A stretch of 64,000 nt of DNA from NCBI GenBank assembly GCA_902363515.1, contig CABJAN010000011.1, forward strand, positions 67,155 to 131,154, written 5' to 3'. Below, piece after piece: positions 9,477-17,867 of the stretch. A program made the translations under genes and the position numbers. This DNA comes from Bacillota bacterium (GTDB lineage Bacteria > Bacillota > Clostridia > Lachnospirales > Lachnospiraceae). The notes below the pieces were generated by a model. The model made no database searches, had not been told where the DNA came from, and was given only the letters and a program-made list of their open reading frames with translations. Position 1 is the stretch's first letter, and each line of letters begins with the position of its first letter.

Positions 9477-9601
9477 TCACCTTATAACTGTCAAAGATGG
9501 GATTATAAGTAAAATTAATATGACTAATATTTTATATAATTCTTTCTAATAATATATAATTTCCAAAATTTTTACTATTTCAAAGTCAGGATGCATTCCT
9601 A

Positions 9602-9796
9602 TTACTTCCGTTCTTCTTTTATTTCCTCATAAACCGCCAGATTATACCCATCAAAATTTACCGTTTGGTTCTCCTCTTCTTTTGACATAGATACAGTCAC
9701 AAGATGTCCATTCTGCAAAAACTCCTCCCACTGGCTTTCATCCAGATTTGGTATATAATATGGCCAGTGCCACACTACATTTTCTGATACCTTATT
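9602..9796 (-). pseudogene. Orphan coding remnant or unannotated short gene next to the anti-sigma gene
   Basis: The minus strand has 64 open codons between two stops. The composition looks like real protein (contains WHWPYYIPNLDESQWEEFL and ends EEIKEERK), but there is no ATG near the front. The only start options are GTG or an internal ATG, without a ribosome site. It lies downstream of the anti-sigma gene on the same strand and just outside the insertion sequence, so it may be the tail of a third gene of the sigma operon that has been deleted. The rest of 9496-9601 is AT-rich and holds nothing I recognise. Confidence 0.35.
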
Positions 9797-9831
9797 TTAC
9801 TATATAGGTATGGGATTTGCAATGAAATCCC

Positions 9832-10461
9832 CTATACAAACCAGAGAAAAACAGCTTCCCCCTTTGCTTTTATTTCCACCTGGTAGTCTGTATTTCTGTG
9901 AAGTTTTTCCAAATCTATACTCTCTCCCGGAAGAATTTCTTCACTTTCCAAAATCACGTTTCCCTCTCTATCCATGATTCTCAGCGCTATGCTGTCACTG
10001 CTGTCAGCATGAACCACCATCTCTTTTTTATAAAACACACTGTTAAAATTTAAGTAACCATCTTCGCCCACGGAAATCTTTTCCCACTCTCCAAAGGTAT
10101 CTATATCTCTAAGCGATACCTCAAAAGACGGAGAAAAATACTCATGCACAACCCCAACATTTTCATAAACCAGATAACCGCCAACCAATACCATGGCCGC
10201 AAGAAAAACTGCCACACCCCCTGTCAGGATTCTCTTTCTTTTTATCTGACGTTTTAACTCTTTTAACATTTTCTTATTTTCCTCCTGAAGCCTTACACTT
10301 GATGGCAGTTTCCATTCCTGTTCCATAGTTTCATATTCTTTTCTGCAATTCCCACAGCTTTCAAGATGGGCTTTCATCACTTCTGTGGTTTCTGCGCTTA
10401 GCACTCCATCCATATACAACGGCATTAAATCTTTGGCAATACTACAACTGATTTTTTCCAT
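9832..10461 (-). CDS. Anti-sigma factor with zinc-finger (zf-HC2) domain
   Basis: 209-residue single-pass membrane protein. The cytoplasmic N-terminal zinc-binding anti-sigma motif HLESCGNC (H-x3-C-x2-C) lies at about residues 33-40. A basic stretch and one transmembrane helix follow at about 75-100, then an extracytoplasmic sensor part of about 105 residues of unknown type. Start chosen at 10461, where GGAGG sits 9 nt upstream inside the sigma gene; the ATG at 10470 has no spacing for one. It overlaps the sigma gene by 20 nt, typical of a coupled sigma/anti-sigma pair. It should sequester the neighbouring ECF factor until an envelope signal arrives. Confidence 0.9.
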   Translation of the reverse strand: MEKISCSIAKDLMPLYMDGVLSAETTEVMKAHLESCGNCRKEYETMEQEWKLPSSVRLQEENKKMLKELKRQIKRKRILTGGVAVFLAAMVLVGGYLVYENVGVVHEYFSPSFEVSLRDIDTFGEWEKISVGEDGYLNFNSVFYKKEMVVHADSSDSIALRIMDREGNVILESEEILPGESIDLEKLHRNTDYQVEIKAKGEAVFLWFV

Positions 10462-10945
10462 TCTCCACATCCTCCATATACTCTATAATCTGTTTTCTGG
10501 CGCGGTAAAAAGTAACCCTGGCCCAGTTTGGTGTCTTCCCGAATAACAGGGAAATTTTCTCAAAAGAAAGCTCCCCAAATACCCGCAGGGTAAACACTTC
10601 TTTGTAAGATTCTTTCATCCTGTGCAAAAACTGATGAATCAAAAATACAGTCTCTTCATCCAGAATTTTCTCTGTAATTCCATCCGACACCTGCTGTGCC
10701 GGTTCTTGAAATTCTTCCTTTACATAGATTTTTTCACGTTTGCAATACGTGTAATAAGTATTTCTGGCAATGGTAAACAACCAGGCGCGAATATCCTTTT
10801 TTCCATCAAAACCATCTATGGATTTCAGAGCCCTGGTAAAGGTCTCCTGTGTGATTTCTTCTGCAATTTCTTCACTGGCTGAAATACTTCTGAGAAACAA
10901 ATACACATCCTTAAAATACCATTCATAAATTTTATCAAATTCCAC
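10442..10945 (-). CDS. RNA polymerase sigma factor, ECF (sigma-70 family)
   Basis: 167-residue ECF sigma factor. Region 2 spans about residues 8-72 (EEIAEEITQETFTRAL, then DIRAWLFTIARNTYYTYCKR). Region 4 spans about 110-160 (YKEVFTLRVFGELSFEKISLLFG, followed by a recognition helix region with NWARVTFYRARKQI). No extra C-terminal domain. It is first in the operon, followed by its anti-sigma partner with overlapping frames. Its regulon cannot be read from the window. Confidence 0.93.
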   Translation of the reverse strand: MEFDKIYEWYFKDVYLFLRSISASEEIAEEITQETFTRALKSIDGFDGKKDIRAWLFTIARNTYYTYCKREKIYVKEEFQEPAQQVSDGITEKILDEETVFLIHQFLHRMKESYKEVFTLRVFGELSFEKISLLFGKTPNWARVTFYRARKQIIEYMEDVENGKNQL

Positions 10946-11088
10946 CCTCTGGCCCTCCTTTCACTCTATTAACTAATAACTCTTCCAAACATTACACATT
11001 TTTTCATTTATTTTTCTATTATATTTGAATTCTGCTTTAAAGTCTGATACTATAAATCCGATTATTTTTACAAAAAGGAGGAGGCGCT

Positions 11089-12261
11089 ATGCTGCTTAGT
11101 ATTGCCTTAATCTTATTGCTTGGAATGTTTATGGGATGGCTCTGTAAAAAAATCCATCTGCCAGGTCTTACCGGAATGCTTCTAACAGGTATTCTTCTGG
11201 GTCCTTATGTTTTAAACCTGATTGATTCTTCTCTTTTAAATATTTCTTCGGATTTAAGAAGAATTGCCCTGATTATTATTTTAGCAAGAGCCGGGCTTTC
11301 CCTGGATTTAAAAGATTTGAAAAAAGTAGGCCGTCCTGCTGTTCTTATGTGTTTTGTTCCAGCCTGTCTGGAAATGCTTGGAATGGTACTGCTGGCGCCT
11401 GCCCTTCTTGGTATTTCTGTTTTAGATGCTGCCATTATGGGTGCTGTGGTGGCTGCAGTCTCTCCCGCTGTAGTGGTTCCGAAAATGCTGAAGCTTATGG
11501 AGGAAGGATACGGGGTGTCTCACAGCATTCCTCAGTTAATTCTTGCCGGCGCATCGGTGGATGATGTTTTTGTCATTGTTGTATTTACTGCTTTCACCGG
11601 ACTGGCACAGGGCAATCGTGTATCTGTAAAAAGTTTTCTCAACATTCCCATTTCCATTATTTTGGGAATTCTGGGCGGCTTTTTGATTGGCTGGATTCTG
11701 GCAAAATATTTTGAAAAGATGCACCTGAGAGATACTGTAAAAGTTATGATTTTTCTCTGTGTCTCTTTTCTTCTTGTAACCTTTGAGGATACATTTTCCT
11801 CCATCATTCCTTTTGCATCCCTCATTGCAGTAATGGCAATGGGTATCTCCCTGCAAAAGAACAGAACAGAAGTTTCCAGACGCTTATCCGTAAAATTTAA
11901 TAAACTGTGGGTTGCAGCAGAAATCCTGCTCTTTGTGTTAGTTGGGGCAACCGTTGATATTCAGTATGCAGCCTCTGCCGGACTGCTCTGCATACTTTTG
12001 ATTCTCGGTGTACTTCTTTTCCGTATGCTTGGCGTCTGCCTCTGTCTGCTCCAAACATCTCTGACCTGGAAAGAACGCCTTTTCTGCATGATTGCCTATA
12101 CCCCAAAGGCGACTGTACAGGCAGCGATTGGCGGCGTTCCTCTTGCTATGGGACTTTCCTGCGGAAATATGGTTTTAACTGTAGCGGTAGTGGCAATTCT
12201 AATGGCAGCGCCTCTTGGTGCGTTTTTCATAGACGCCACCTATAAAAAATTATTGAAATAA
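11089..12261 (+). CDS. Cation:proton antiporter (Na+/H+ exchanger, CPA family)
   Basis: 390-residue polytopic membrane protein with about 12-13 hydrophobic segments. The segment GMFMGWLCKKIHLPGLTGMLLTGILLGPY is the usual start of the Na_H_Exchanger fold. The paired acidic residues of GASVDDVFVIV are the likely ion-binding Asp-Asp site. It lacks the cytoplasmic TrkA-N/TrkA-C tail of Kef channels, so exchange of Na+ or K+ for H+ is more likely than regulated efflux. AAGGAGGAGG lies before the ATG. Divergent from the sigma/anti-sigma pair, but no evidence that they act together. Confidence 0.88.
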   Translation: MLLSIALILLLGMFMGWLCKKIHLPGLTGMLLTGILLGPYVLNLIDSSLLNISSDLRRIALIIILARAGLSLDLKDLKKVGRPAVLMCFVPACLEMLGMVLLAPALLGISVLDAAIMGAVVAAVSPAVVVPKMLKLMEEGYGVSHSIPQLILAGASVDDVFVIVVFTAFTGLAQGNRVSVKSFLNIPISIILGILGGFLIGWILAKYFEKMHLRDTVKVMIFLCVSFLLVTFEDTFSSIIPFASLIAVMAMGISLQKNRTEVSRRLSVKFNKLWVAAEILLFVLVGATVDIQYAASAGLLCILLILGVLLFRMLGVCLCLLQTSLTWKERLFCMIAYTPKATVQAAIGGVPLAMGLSCGNMVLTVAVVAILMAAPLGAFFIDATYKKLLK

Positions 12262-12269
12262 AACAAAAT

Positions 12270-12319
12270 CAGGAGTATGAATATACATCACTTTTCTGTG
12301 TTCTGTATTCATACTCCTG
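12270..12319. terminator. Bidirectional terminator between antiporter and small hypothetical gene
   Basis: Perfect 14-bp stem CAGGAGTATGAATA / TATTCATACTCCTG with a 22-nt loop, followed by TTCTGTCTTTCTTT on the plus strand and by ATTTTGTTTT on the minus strand. It sits between convergent genes. Confidence 0.85.
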
Positions 12320-12337
12320 TTCTGTCTTTCTTTGATT

Positions 12338-12598
12338 TTACAAAGCTGGTATCTGTTTGTTCTTATCAGCCAGATATTTCTTCACGCCCTCCACATCTGA
12401 ATATGCAAAGTGACGGAGTTCATCTTCCGTAAGCTGTCCCAGTTCCTCTAAATCATAACTTCCTGTCACATAGCAGCTTGGTTTCAGCATTTCCTCTGTA
12501 AATCCCAGTTCTTCCATCTGCTCCCTGGAAATATACTGGCTCACCTCAATTTTATTGCAGGCTTTGCAGTGATACACCGAAAAAAGTTCTTTGCTCAT
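12338..12598 (-). CDS. Small hypothetical protein with one CxxC pair
   Basis: 86 residues with no recognised domain. A single CKAC pair lies at about residues 12-15 and another Cys near 42, so metal binding is possible but not shown. The C-terminal half is acidic and helical (EELGQLTEDELRHFAYSDVEGVKKYL). GGAG lies near the start. It is convergent with the antiporter and close to a DUF6512-like gene on the same strand (54 nt away). No function is assigned. Confidence 0.7.
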   Translation of the reverse strand: MSKELFSVYHCKACNKIEVSQYISREQMEELGFTEEMLKPSCYVTGSYDLEELGQLTEDELRHFAYSDVEGVKKYLADKNKQIPAL

Positions 12599-12652
12599 AA
12601 TTCCTTTGCTCCTTTTGTATAACCATTTTCTATTTTGTATTTTAATACAAAG

Positions 12653-13153
12653 TCAATGATTTGTATAGACCGGAAGTAGCTCCAAAACCGACACCGCAAC
12701 AAACGCCACAGCAAGCAGCATCCCCAGCCTCACCAATATCTTTTCCAAAAAAGGACTGATTCTCTGTTTGCGCCATTGGTAAGGCAGTAAAAAGGTAATC
12801 AGCACGCAAATACAGAAAATCCCAATATCCACCCACAAAACACTTTTTCCTGTAAAACAGGTATAACCATAAAACAGCAGTGGCATAGCCAGAAGTCCTG
12901 CAAAAAGTCCCATAAAATTCTTCCCTAAAAGTCCCGGTATAGCATTTCCCAGGATTCTCTGTTCCATGAGGAAAAATATAAAGGCAGGAAAAAACAATAA
13001 TTTCAAATGTTCCCACACCGTTTCATTAATCGGAGAAAAAAGTCCAATCAATAGATTTTCATGGGACCATTCATAAAAGAAATGGCTCAAAGTTCCAAGT
13101 ACAAGTGTCCACACAATCCCTATCCACGTTATTTTTCTACATTTTCTATTCAT
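12653..13153 (-). CDS. DUF6512-like integral membrane protein
   Basis: 166 residues with about five transmembrane helices. The segment FSPINETVWEHLKLLFFP after the first helix is characteristic of a conserved Firmicutes membrane family that I recognise as DUF6512 from memory. The ATG at 13162 abuts an AGAGG; the ATG at 13153 is spaced about 10 nt from it, so the shorter start is preferred. Function unknown. Confidence 0.78.
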   Translation of the reverse strand: MNRKCRKITWIGIVWTLVLGTLSHFFYEWSHENLLIGLFSPINETVWEHLKLLFFPAFIFFLMEQRILGNAIPGLLGKNFMGLFAGLLAMPLLFYGYTCFTGKSVLWVDIGIFCICVLITFLLPYQWRKQRISPFLEKILVRLGMLLAVAFVAVSVLELLPVYTNH

Positions 13154-13275
13154 AAAACCCATACCTCTTTTTTCAAATAGTATATGTTCGCCAAAGACTT
13201 TTTATCGACATGGCTTGCCAAAAATCAAAAAAGCCTTCATAATAAATAAAAATACTTACAGGAGGATTATTTAAC

Positions 13276-14070
13276 ATGAAATTAGGATTTATTGGATGCG
13301 GCAATATGGCATCAGCCATTATAGGGGGCATCCTAAAAAACAACCTTGTACAGCCTGATGACATCCTTGCCTCTGTAAAATCAGAAGCTTCGGCAAAACG
13401 GGTAAGAGAAACCCTTGGAGTTTCCTGCTCCACAGACAACCTGGAAGTGGCAAAGTCTGCCGATTATGTGTTTTTGGCTGTAAAACCCCAGTTCTGCGCC
13501 CAGGTTGCTACTGAAATAAAAGAAAGTTTAACCCCAAATCAGGTGCTGGTTTCCGTCATTGCCGGAAAAAATTTATCCTGGTTAAAAGAACACCTGGGAG
13601 AAGACAAAAAAATTATCCGTACCATGCCAAACACTCCGGCTCTGGTAGAGGAAGGCATCACCGGAGTCTGCCCGGATGCTCTGGTTTCCCAGGAAGAGCT
13701 TCAACAAGTATTAGCACTGCTGCGCTGCTGCGGACGGGCTGACGTGGTAACTGAGCCGATTCTGGATCTTGTAGGCGCTGTAAGCGGCAGTTCCCCTGCT
13801 TTTGTTTTTATGTTCATTGAAGCGCTGGCAGATGGCGCTGTAGCTGAAGGAATGCCCAGAAAACAGGCTTATGAGTTTGCCGCACAGGCAGTTCTTGGCA
13901 GTGCAAAAATGGTTTTGGAAACCCAAAAGCATCCAGGAGAATTAAAGGACATGGTCTGCTCCCCTGGGGGAACTACCATTGAGGGCGTGAACACGCTGGA
14001 AAAAGAAGGTATGCGAAGCGCTGTCATGGATGCTGTACGGGCTTGCATTGCAAAGACGAAAAAATTATAA
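13276..14070 (+). CDS. proC: Pyrroline-5-carboxylate reductase
   Basis: 264-residue NAD(P)H-dependent enzyme for the last step of proline synthesis. The N-terminal Rossmann motif GFIGCGNMASAIIGG begins at residue 4. The C-terminal dimerisation domain carries the P5CR signature near residues 218-245 (CSPGGTTIEGVNTLEK). Length is normal (about 260-275). AGGAGG lies 11 nt before the ATG. Apparently monocistronic, ending at a bidirectional terminator shared with the tRNA genes. Confidence 0.97.
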   Translation: MKLGFIGCGNMASAIIGGILKNNLVQPDDILASVKSEASAKRVRETLGVSCSTDNLEVAKSADYVFLAVKPQFCAQVATEIKESLTPNQVLVSVIAGKNLSWLKEHLGEDKKIIRTMPNTPALVEEGITGVCPDALVSQEELQQVLALLRCCGRADVVTEPILDLVGAVSGSSPAFVFMFIEALADGAVAEGMPRKQAYEFAAQAVLGSAKMVLETQKHPGELKDMVCSPGGTTIEGVNTLEKEGMRSAVMDAVRACIAKTKKL

Positions 14071-14112
14071 TTTCTTCGGCTCTGTCTCACATCTTTCATA
14101 TATCAGTTGCAC

Positions 14113-14145
14113 AAAAAGACCGATACACAAGGTATCGGTCTTTTT
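14113..14145. terminator. Terminator after proC and after the tRNA cluster
   Basis: 12-bp stem AAAGACCGATAC / GTATCGGTCTTT, 5-nt loop, TT after it on the plus strand and a matching T-run (TTTTTGTGC) on the minus strand. It serves both the convergent proC and the tRNA transcript. Confidence 0.88.
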
Positions 14146-14147
14146 AG

Positions 14148-14221
14148 TAGCGAGAGGGGGATTCGAACCCTCGACACTACGGGTATGAACCGTATGCTCT
14201 AGCCAACTGAGCTATCTCGCC
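14148..14221 (-). tRNA. tRNA-Met (CAT), elongator type, copy 2 of 2
   Basis: 74 nt, cloverleaf complete: acceptor GGCGAGA / TCTCGCT, D arm GCTCAGTTGGCTAGAGC, anticodon loop TTCATAC (anticodon CAT), T loop TTCGAAT. The loop and its flanking ACGG/CCGT pairs match the elongator Met form rather than tRNA-Ile2, whose loop usually reads CATAA. CCA is not encoded. It is the last gene of the cluster and identical to the copy at 14349-14422. Confidence 0.93.
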
Positions 14222-14247
14222 ATACTTTCTGATTTTTGCAAAAGGAA

Positions 14248-14320
14248 TGGGACCTATAGGGCTCGAACCTATGACCCTCTGCTTGTAAGGCAGATGCTCT
14301 CCCAGCTGAGCTAAGATCCC
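14248..14320 (-). tRNA. tRNA-Val (TAC), copy 2 of 2
   Basis: 73 nt with acceptor GGGATCT / AGGTCCC, anticodon loop CTTACAA (anticodon TAC, reading GTA and probably other Val codons) and T loop TTCGAGC. CCA is not encoded. Identical to the copy at 14458-14530. Confidence 0.94.
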
Positions 14321-14348
14321 ATTTCATTTTAATTTGTCTTGCGACAAG

Positions 14349-14422
14349 TAGCGAGAGGGGGATTCGAACCCTCGACACTACGGGTATGAACCGTATGCTC
14401 TAGCCAACTGAGCTATCTCGCC
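14349..14422 (-). tRNA. tRNA-Met (CAT), elongator type, copy 1 of 2
   Basis: Same sequence as the Met gene at 14148-14221 across all 74 nt, including the discriminator A. It lies between the two Val genes in one transcript. Confidence 0.93.
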
Positions 14423-14457
14423 ATCTTTCTCTTCCGCAAAGCATTTTCGCAAAAGAA

Positions 14458-14530
14458 TGGGACCTATAGGGCTCGAACCTATGACCCTCTGCTTGTAAGG
14501 CAGATGCTCTCCCAGCTGAGCTAAGATCCC
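14458..14530 (-). tRNA. tRNA-Val (TAC), copy 1 of 2
   Basis: First gene of the tRNA transcript, starting 35 nt after the promoter -10 box. Identical to the Val gene at 14248-14320. Confidence 0.94.
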
Positions 14531-14564
14531 GTTCCACAGTTGCTGTATCGCTGACTGCTTTGCT

Positions 14565-14594
14565 ATTATATACTGATTTGTCGTGAATTGTCAA
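14565..14594 (-). promoter_or_regulatory. Promoter of the tRNA cluster
   Basis: Consensus TTGACA, 18-nt spacer, TATAAT on the minus strand, right after the deoC stop codon. No terminator separates deoC from it, so some read-through from the nucleoside operon is possible. Confidence 0.85.
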
Positions 14595-14613
14595 CACTTT
14601 TTTGAAAAAAATT

Positions 14614-15264
14614 TTATTTTTTTTCTAACAACGAAATCAGCCGGCTGGTTCCCAGGCGATCTGCGCCCAATGCAATAAACTTTTCTGCATCTTCTACAGA
14701 GGCAATTCCCCCTGCTGCTTTTACTTTTATGTCTTTTCCCACATGATTTCTCATAAGTTCCACATCTGCAAAGGTAGCCCCTCCTGTGGAAAAGCCTGTA
14801 GAAGTTTTAATATAGTCTGCCCCTGCTCTGGTTACCACCTGACAGAGCTTAATTTTCTCCTCTTCTGTCAGAAGGCAGGTTTCAATAATGACCTTCAAAA
14901 GTTTTCCATGGCAGGCCTTCTTAATCTCCTGAATTTCGGCCAGAACCCCTTCATAATTTTGCTCTTTTACCATTCCCAGATTAATCACCATGTCAATTTC
15001 ATCGGCTCCGTTCTTCACTGCATCCTCTGTCTCAAAAACCTTTGCCGCAGTGGTCATATTTCCATTTGGAAATCCGATGACCGTACAGATTTTCAAACGT
15101 TCCTGTACATAATCTCTGGCTTTTTTCACATAACAGGGTGGAATACATACAGAAGCAGCCTTATACTCCATGCCTTCTTCACACAGCGTCCGTATTTGCT
15201 CCCAGGTGGCTGTCTGCTTTAATAAGGTGTGATCTAATCTCTTTAAAATTTCTCTTTTTTCCAT
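14614..15264 (-). CDS. deoC: Deoxyribose-phosphate aldolase
   Basis: 216-residue class I aldolase that splits 2-deoxyribose-5-phosphate into acetaldehyde and glyceraldehyde-3-phosphate. The Schiff-base Lys is in YIKTSTGFS (Lys153), the proton-relay Lys in VKAAGGI (Lys182), and Asp91 in EIDMVIN completes the site. Length matches the short bacterial form. Last gene of udp-cdd-deoB-deoC, 18 nt after deoB; it feeds the sugar of deoxynucleosides into glycolysis. Confidence 0.97.
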   Translation of the reverse strand: MEKREILKRLDHTLLKQTATWEQIRTLCEEGMEYKAASVCIPPCYVKKARDYVQERLKICTVIGFPNGNMTTAAKVFETEDAVKNGADEIDMVINLGMVKEQNYEGVLAEIQEIKKACHGKLLKVIIETCLLTEEEKIKLCQVVTRAGADYIKTSTGFSTGGATFADVELMRNHVGKDIKVKAAGGIASVEDAEKFIALGADRLGTSRLISLLEKK

Positions 15265-15282
15265 TTCCCGAATCCTTTCTCT

Positions 15283-16467
15283 TCACAGTTTTTCCAAAAC
15301 GGAAGTTCCAATGGTTCCCTCTGGCATAGGCACCTGAAAATTCTCTGCAATGGTTGCGCCAATCACTGCAAAGGTATCACTGACTCCCAGGTCTTTCCCT
15401 TCCTTCATGGACGGTGAATAAGCCAGAAATGGCACCTGTTCCCTGGTATGGTCTGTTCCTGTATAGGTTGGATCATTTCCATGGTCTGCTGTAAGAATCA
15501 ACAAATCATCCTCTCTTAATACTTCCAAAAGTTTCCCTAACATCACATCAAATTTTTCCAGTTCTTCTGCATATCCCTGAACATTTCGCCTGTGTCCCCA
15601 CAGAGCGTCAAAGTCCACCAGGTTGGTAAAACAAAGGCCCTTAAATTCTCCTTTTGCGATTTCTATGGTCTGTTCCATTCCATGAACAGAACTTTTTGAT
15701 TTATTGGATGCAGTTAATCCCTGTCCGTCAAAAATGTCATAAATTTTACCAACAGAAATCACGTCCAGGCCATGCTCTTTTAAGCTGTCAAGAACCGTTT
15801 TCCCGTAAGGTTTTAAGGCATAATCATGACGGTTTGCTGTGCGCCTGAACTCTCCTTTTTTTCTTCCTGTATAAGGTCTGGCAATGACTCTCCCCACTTT
15901 CCATTCATCCTTCATGGTAAGCTCTCTGGCAATTTCACAGTAGCGATACAGATTTTCCAGTCCCATGGTTTCCTCATTGCCGCAAATCTGAAGCACCGAA
16001 TCCGCAGAGGTATAGACAATAAGTTTTCCATCCCTGATTTCTTCTTCCCCCAGTTCCTCCAGAATTTCTGTTCCACTGGCGCTTTTGTTTCCGATAATGG
16101 TTCTGCCTGTACGCTTCTCCAGTTCTTCTATGAGCTCTTTTGGAAATCCCGTCTCTGTAAAGGTCTGAAAAGGTTTCGTCACATAAAGTCCCATCATCTC
16201 CCAATGACCGGTCATAGTATCTTTTCCACAGCTTTTTTCCCGCAGCCGCATATAAGCTGCCAGGGGACTTTCCACAGGCTCCACTCCATGAAGGGCTTTT
16301 AAATTGGCAATTCCAAGACGCTTAAGATTTGGAATCTGCAGATGCCCTCTGCATGCCGCAATATGTCCCAGAGTATCTACGCCTACATCTCCGTATTCGG
16401 GTGAATCCTCCATAGCCCCAATCCCAAGAGAATCAAGTACAATGGTAAAAATCCTCTGATATCTCAT
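15283..16467 (-). CDS. deoB: Phosphopentomutase
   Basis: 394-residue alkaline-phosphatase-superfamily enzyme that converts (deoxy)ribose-1-phosphate to the 5-phosphate. The N-terminal metal-binding Asp lies in [19 protein letters not shown]. The phospho-acceptor Thr is in the [13 protein letters not shown] segment. The C-terminal metal motif [19 protein letters not shown] is intact. Starts 4 nt after cdd with AGGAGTGAG upstream, and supplies the substrate for deoC. Confidence 0.97.
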   Translation of the reverse strand: MRYQRIFTIVLDSLGIGAMEDSPEYGDVGVDTLGHIAACRGHLQIPNLKRLGIANLKALHGVEPVESPLAAYMRLREKSCGKDTMTGHWEMMGLYVTKPFQTFTETGFPKELIEELEKRTGRTIIGNKSASGTEILEELGEEEIRDGKLIVYTSADSVLQICGNEETMGLENLYRYCEIARELTMKDEWKVGRVIARPYTGRKKGEFRRTANRHDYALKPYGKTVLDSLKEHGLDVISVGKIYDIFDGQGLTASNKSKSSVHGMEQTIEIAKGEFKGLCFTNLVDFDALWGHRRNVQGYAEELEKFDVMLGKLLEVLREDDLLILTADHGNDPTYTGTDHTREQVPFLAYSPSMKEGKDLGVSDTFAVIGATIAENFQVPMPEGTIGTSVLEKL

Positions 16468-16471
16468 ATTC

Positions 16472-16900
16472 TCACTCCTGTTCTGTTTTTGTCAGAGAAA
16501 ACCCAAGGGGAAGCAGTTCCTCCAGGGTATATTCCTGCCAGGTTCCATCCCCTTTTCCAAGAAGTACCTGAAATTCCTTTGCATCGCAAAACTCCATAAG
16601 CACCTGTCTGCACACTCCACAGGGCGCCGCTGTTTCTTTTGGCAGTTCTTCTCCCGGACCTCCCACAATGGCAATGGCTTCAAACTCCCGGATGCCCTCG
16701 GAAACCGCCTTAAACACCGCTGTGCGCTCTGCACAGTTTGTAGGAGAATAGGCTGCGTTTTCAATATTGCAGCCTGTAATAATCTGTCCGCCTTTTGAAA
16801 GCAAAGCTGCACCCACCCGAAAATTGGAATAGGGGGCATAAGAAAACTGCCTGGCTTCCAGGGCTTTTTTTACTAATTCTTCTTTCTGTTCTTCTGTCAT
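16472..16900 (-). CDS. cdd: Cytidine deaminase
   Basis: 142-residue homotetrameric-type zinc deaminase of cytidine and deoxycytidine. The zinc site is complete: Cys56-Ala-Glu58 in TNCAERTA and Cys94/Cys97 in APCGVCRQ. Its ATG overlaps the udp stop by 4 nt, so the two are translationally coupled. The product uridine is the substrate of the Udp-type enzyme. Confidence 0.97.
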   Translation of the reverse strand: MTEEQKEELVKKALEARQFSYAPYSNFRVGAALLSKGGQIITGCNIENAAYSPTNCAERTAVFKAVSEGIREFEAIAIVGGPGEELPKETAAPCGVCRQVLMEFCDAKEFQVLLGKGDGTWQEYTLEELLPLGFSLTKTEQE

Positions 16901-17679
16901 AAATTTTCCCTGTCCTTTCTGATTAACAGGCGCAAAGCCTCCACAGCCACCTTAATAGCTGCTTCTGTATCATGCACAATGGGATTTTCCAATCCTGCTT
17001 TTTCCCGTTCCTGATTTCCCATTACCAGAAAATCTGAACCAACCCGCACTCTTAAATATGCTCCCACAATAAACAGAGCTGCAGATTCCATCTCTGAAGC
17101 TTTACATCCCATGCGCAGCCATGCTTCCCATTTATTTAAAAGCTCATAACCTGCCGGTTTTGTCTCTGGCTCATGCTGTCCATAGAACGCATCCTTGCAC
17201 TGTACCACACCGGTATGATAAGAATATCCCAGCTTTTTTGCCGCCTGAACAAGTGCATTGGTCACATCCAGGTCTGCCACTGCCGGATATTCCACAGGCG
17301 CATACTCCTTGCTGGTACCCTCCATGCGGATGGCACCTGTTGCAACCACCAGATCCCCGCCTTTTACTTCTATATCCATGCCTCCACAGGTGCCTACCCG
17401 GATAAAGGTATCTGCTCCGCATCTTACCAGTTCTTCCATTGCAATAGACGCCGAAGGCCCGCCGATTCCGGTTGAGGTCACGCTTACTTTTTCCCCTTCC
17501 AGATATCCCGTATAGGTCACATATTCCCTGCTGTCTGCCACCAGTTTCGCATTTTCAAAATGACTGGCAATCTTCTCACACCGTTTTGGATCTCCCGGCA
17601 AAATCACGTATTTGCCCACATCTCCTTTGCGAATCTGTAAATGATATTGTAGTCCGATTTCTCCTGAATAATTCTGCAT
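16897..17679 (-). CDS. udp: Uridine phosphorylase (nucleoside phosphorylase NP-I family)
   Basis: 260-residue NP-I phosphorylase that releases uracil and ribose-1-phosphate. [10 protein letters not shown] binds phosphate/ribose, [20 protein letters not shown] is the family core, and [11 protein letters not shown] is the ribose-binding MES motif. The frame is open to an ATG at 17709, but the promoter -10 box (17705-17710) covers that codon. The ATG at 17679 has AAAGGGG 7 nt away, so it is chosen. First gene of the salvage operon. Confidence 0.95.
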   Translation of the reverse strand: MQNYSGEIGLQYHLQIRKGDVGKYVILPGDPKRCEKIASHFENAKLVADSREYVTYTGYLEGEKVSVTSTGIGGPSASIAMEELVRCGADTFIRVGTCGGMDIEVKGGDLVVATGAIRMEGTSKEYAPVEYPAVADLDVTNALVQAAKKLGYSYHTGVVQCKDAFYGQHEPETKPAGYELLNKWEAWLRMGCKASEMESAALFIVGAYLRVRVGSDFLVMGNQEREKAGLENPIVHDTEAAIKVAVEALRLLIRKDRENL

Positions 17680-17704
17680 AAGCACACCCCTTTCTTCTAT
17701 CTGT

Positions 17705-17733
17705 ATCATAGCATCTGCCCTCTTTTATTTCAA
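17705..17733 (-). promoter_or_regulatory. Promoter of the udp-cdd-deoB-deoC operon
   Basis: TTGAAA, 17-nt spacer, extended -10 TGCTATGAT on the minus strand. Predicted transcript start is near 17698, leaving a leader of about 20 nt that holds only the ribosome site. No operator palindrome is obvious. Confidence 0.7.
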
Positions 17734-17867
17734 TCCGGAACACGAAATCTCTTTCCTCTTTTTTCGTTGTCAAGGTCTAAAACTTTATTAAATTTCCCCC
17801 ATTCTGGTATATTGTCCCTTTTTGCTGAGAATCATTCTTAATAGAAAATGATTGGAGGATTCTTGCT

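Larger units (their letters stand above)
7525..9495 (+). mobile_element. Insertion sequence, IS1634 type (IS4 superfamily), complete
   Basis: About 1.97 kb bounded by exact 10-bp inverted ends, TTTGACAGTT at 7525-7534 and AACTGTCAAA at 9486-9495. The single transposase gene is intact. A hairpin terminator lies inside each end (7554-7581 and 9437-9476), as is common in elements that shield themselves from read-in. I see no convincing target-site duplication: the flanks TCGGGAG and GATGGG do not match, so true ends may extend a few bases or the duplication has decayed. Confidence 0.82.

Noticed and set aside
7515..9505. Target-site duplication around the insertion sequence
   Set aside because: The bases flanking the inverted repeats do not form a direct repeat that I can defend.
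17806..17840. SigF/SigG-type promoter upstream of sigG
   Set aside because: GGTATA and CATTCTTA resemble the boxes, but the spacer is too long and the -10 fit is poor.
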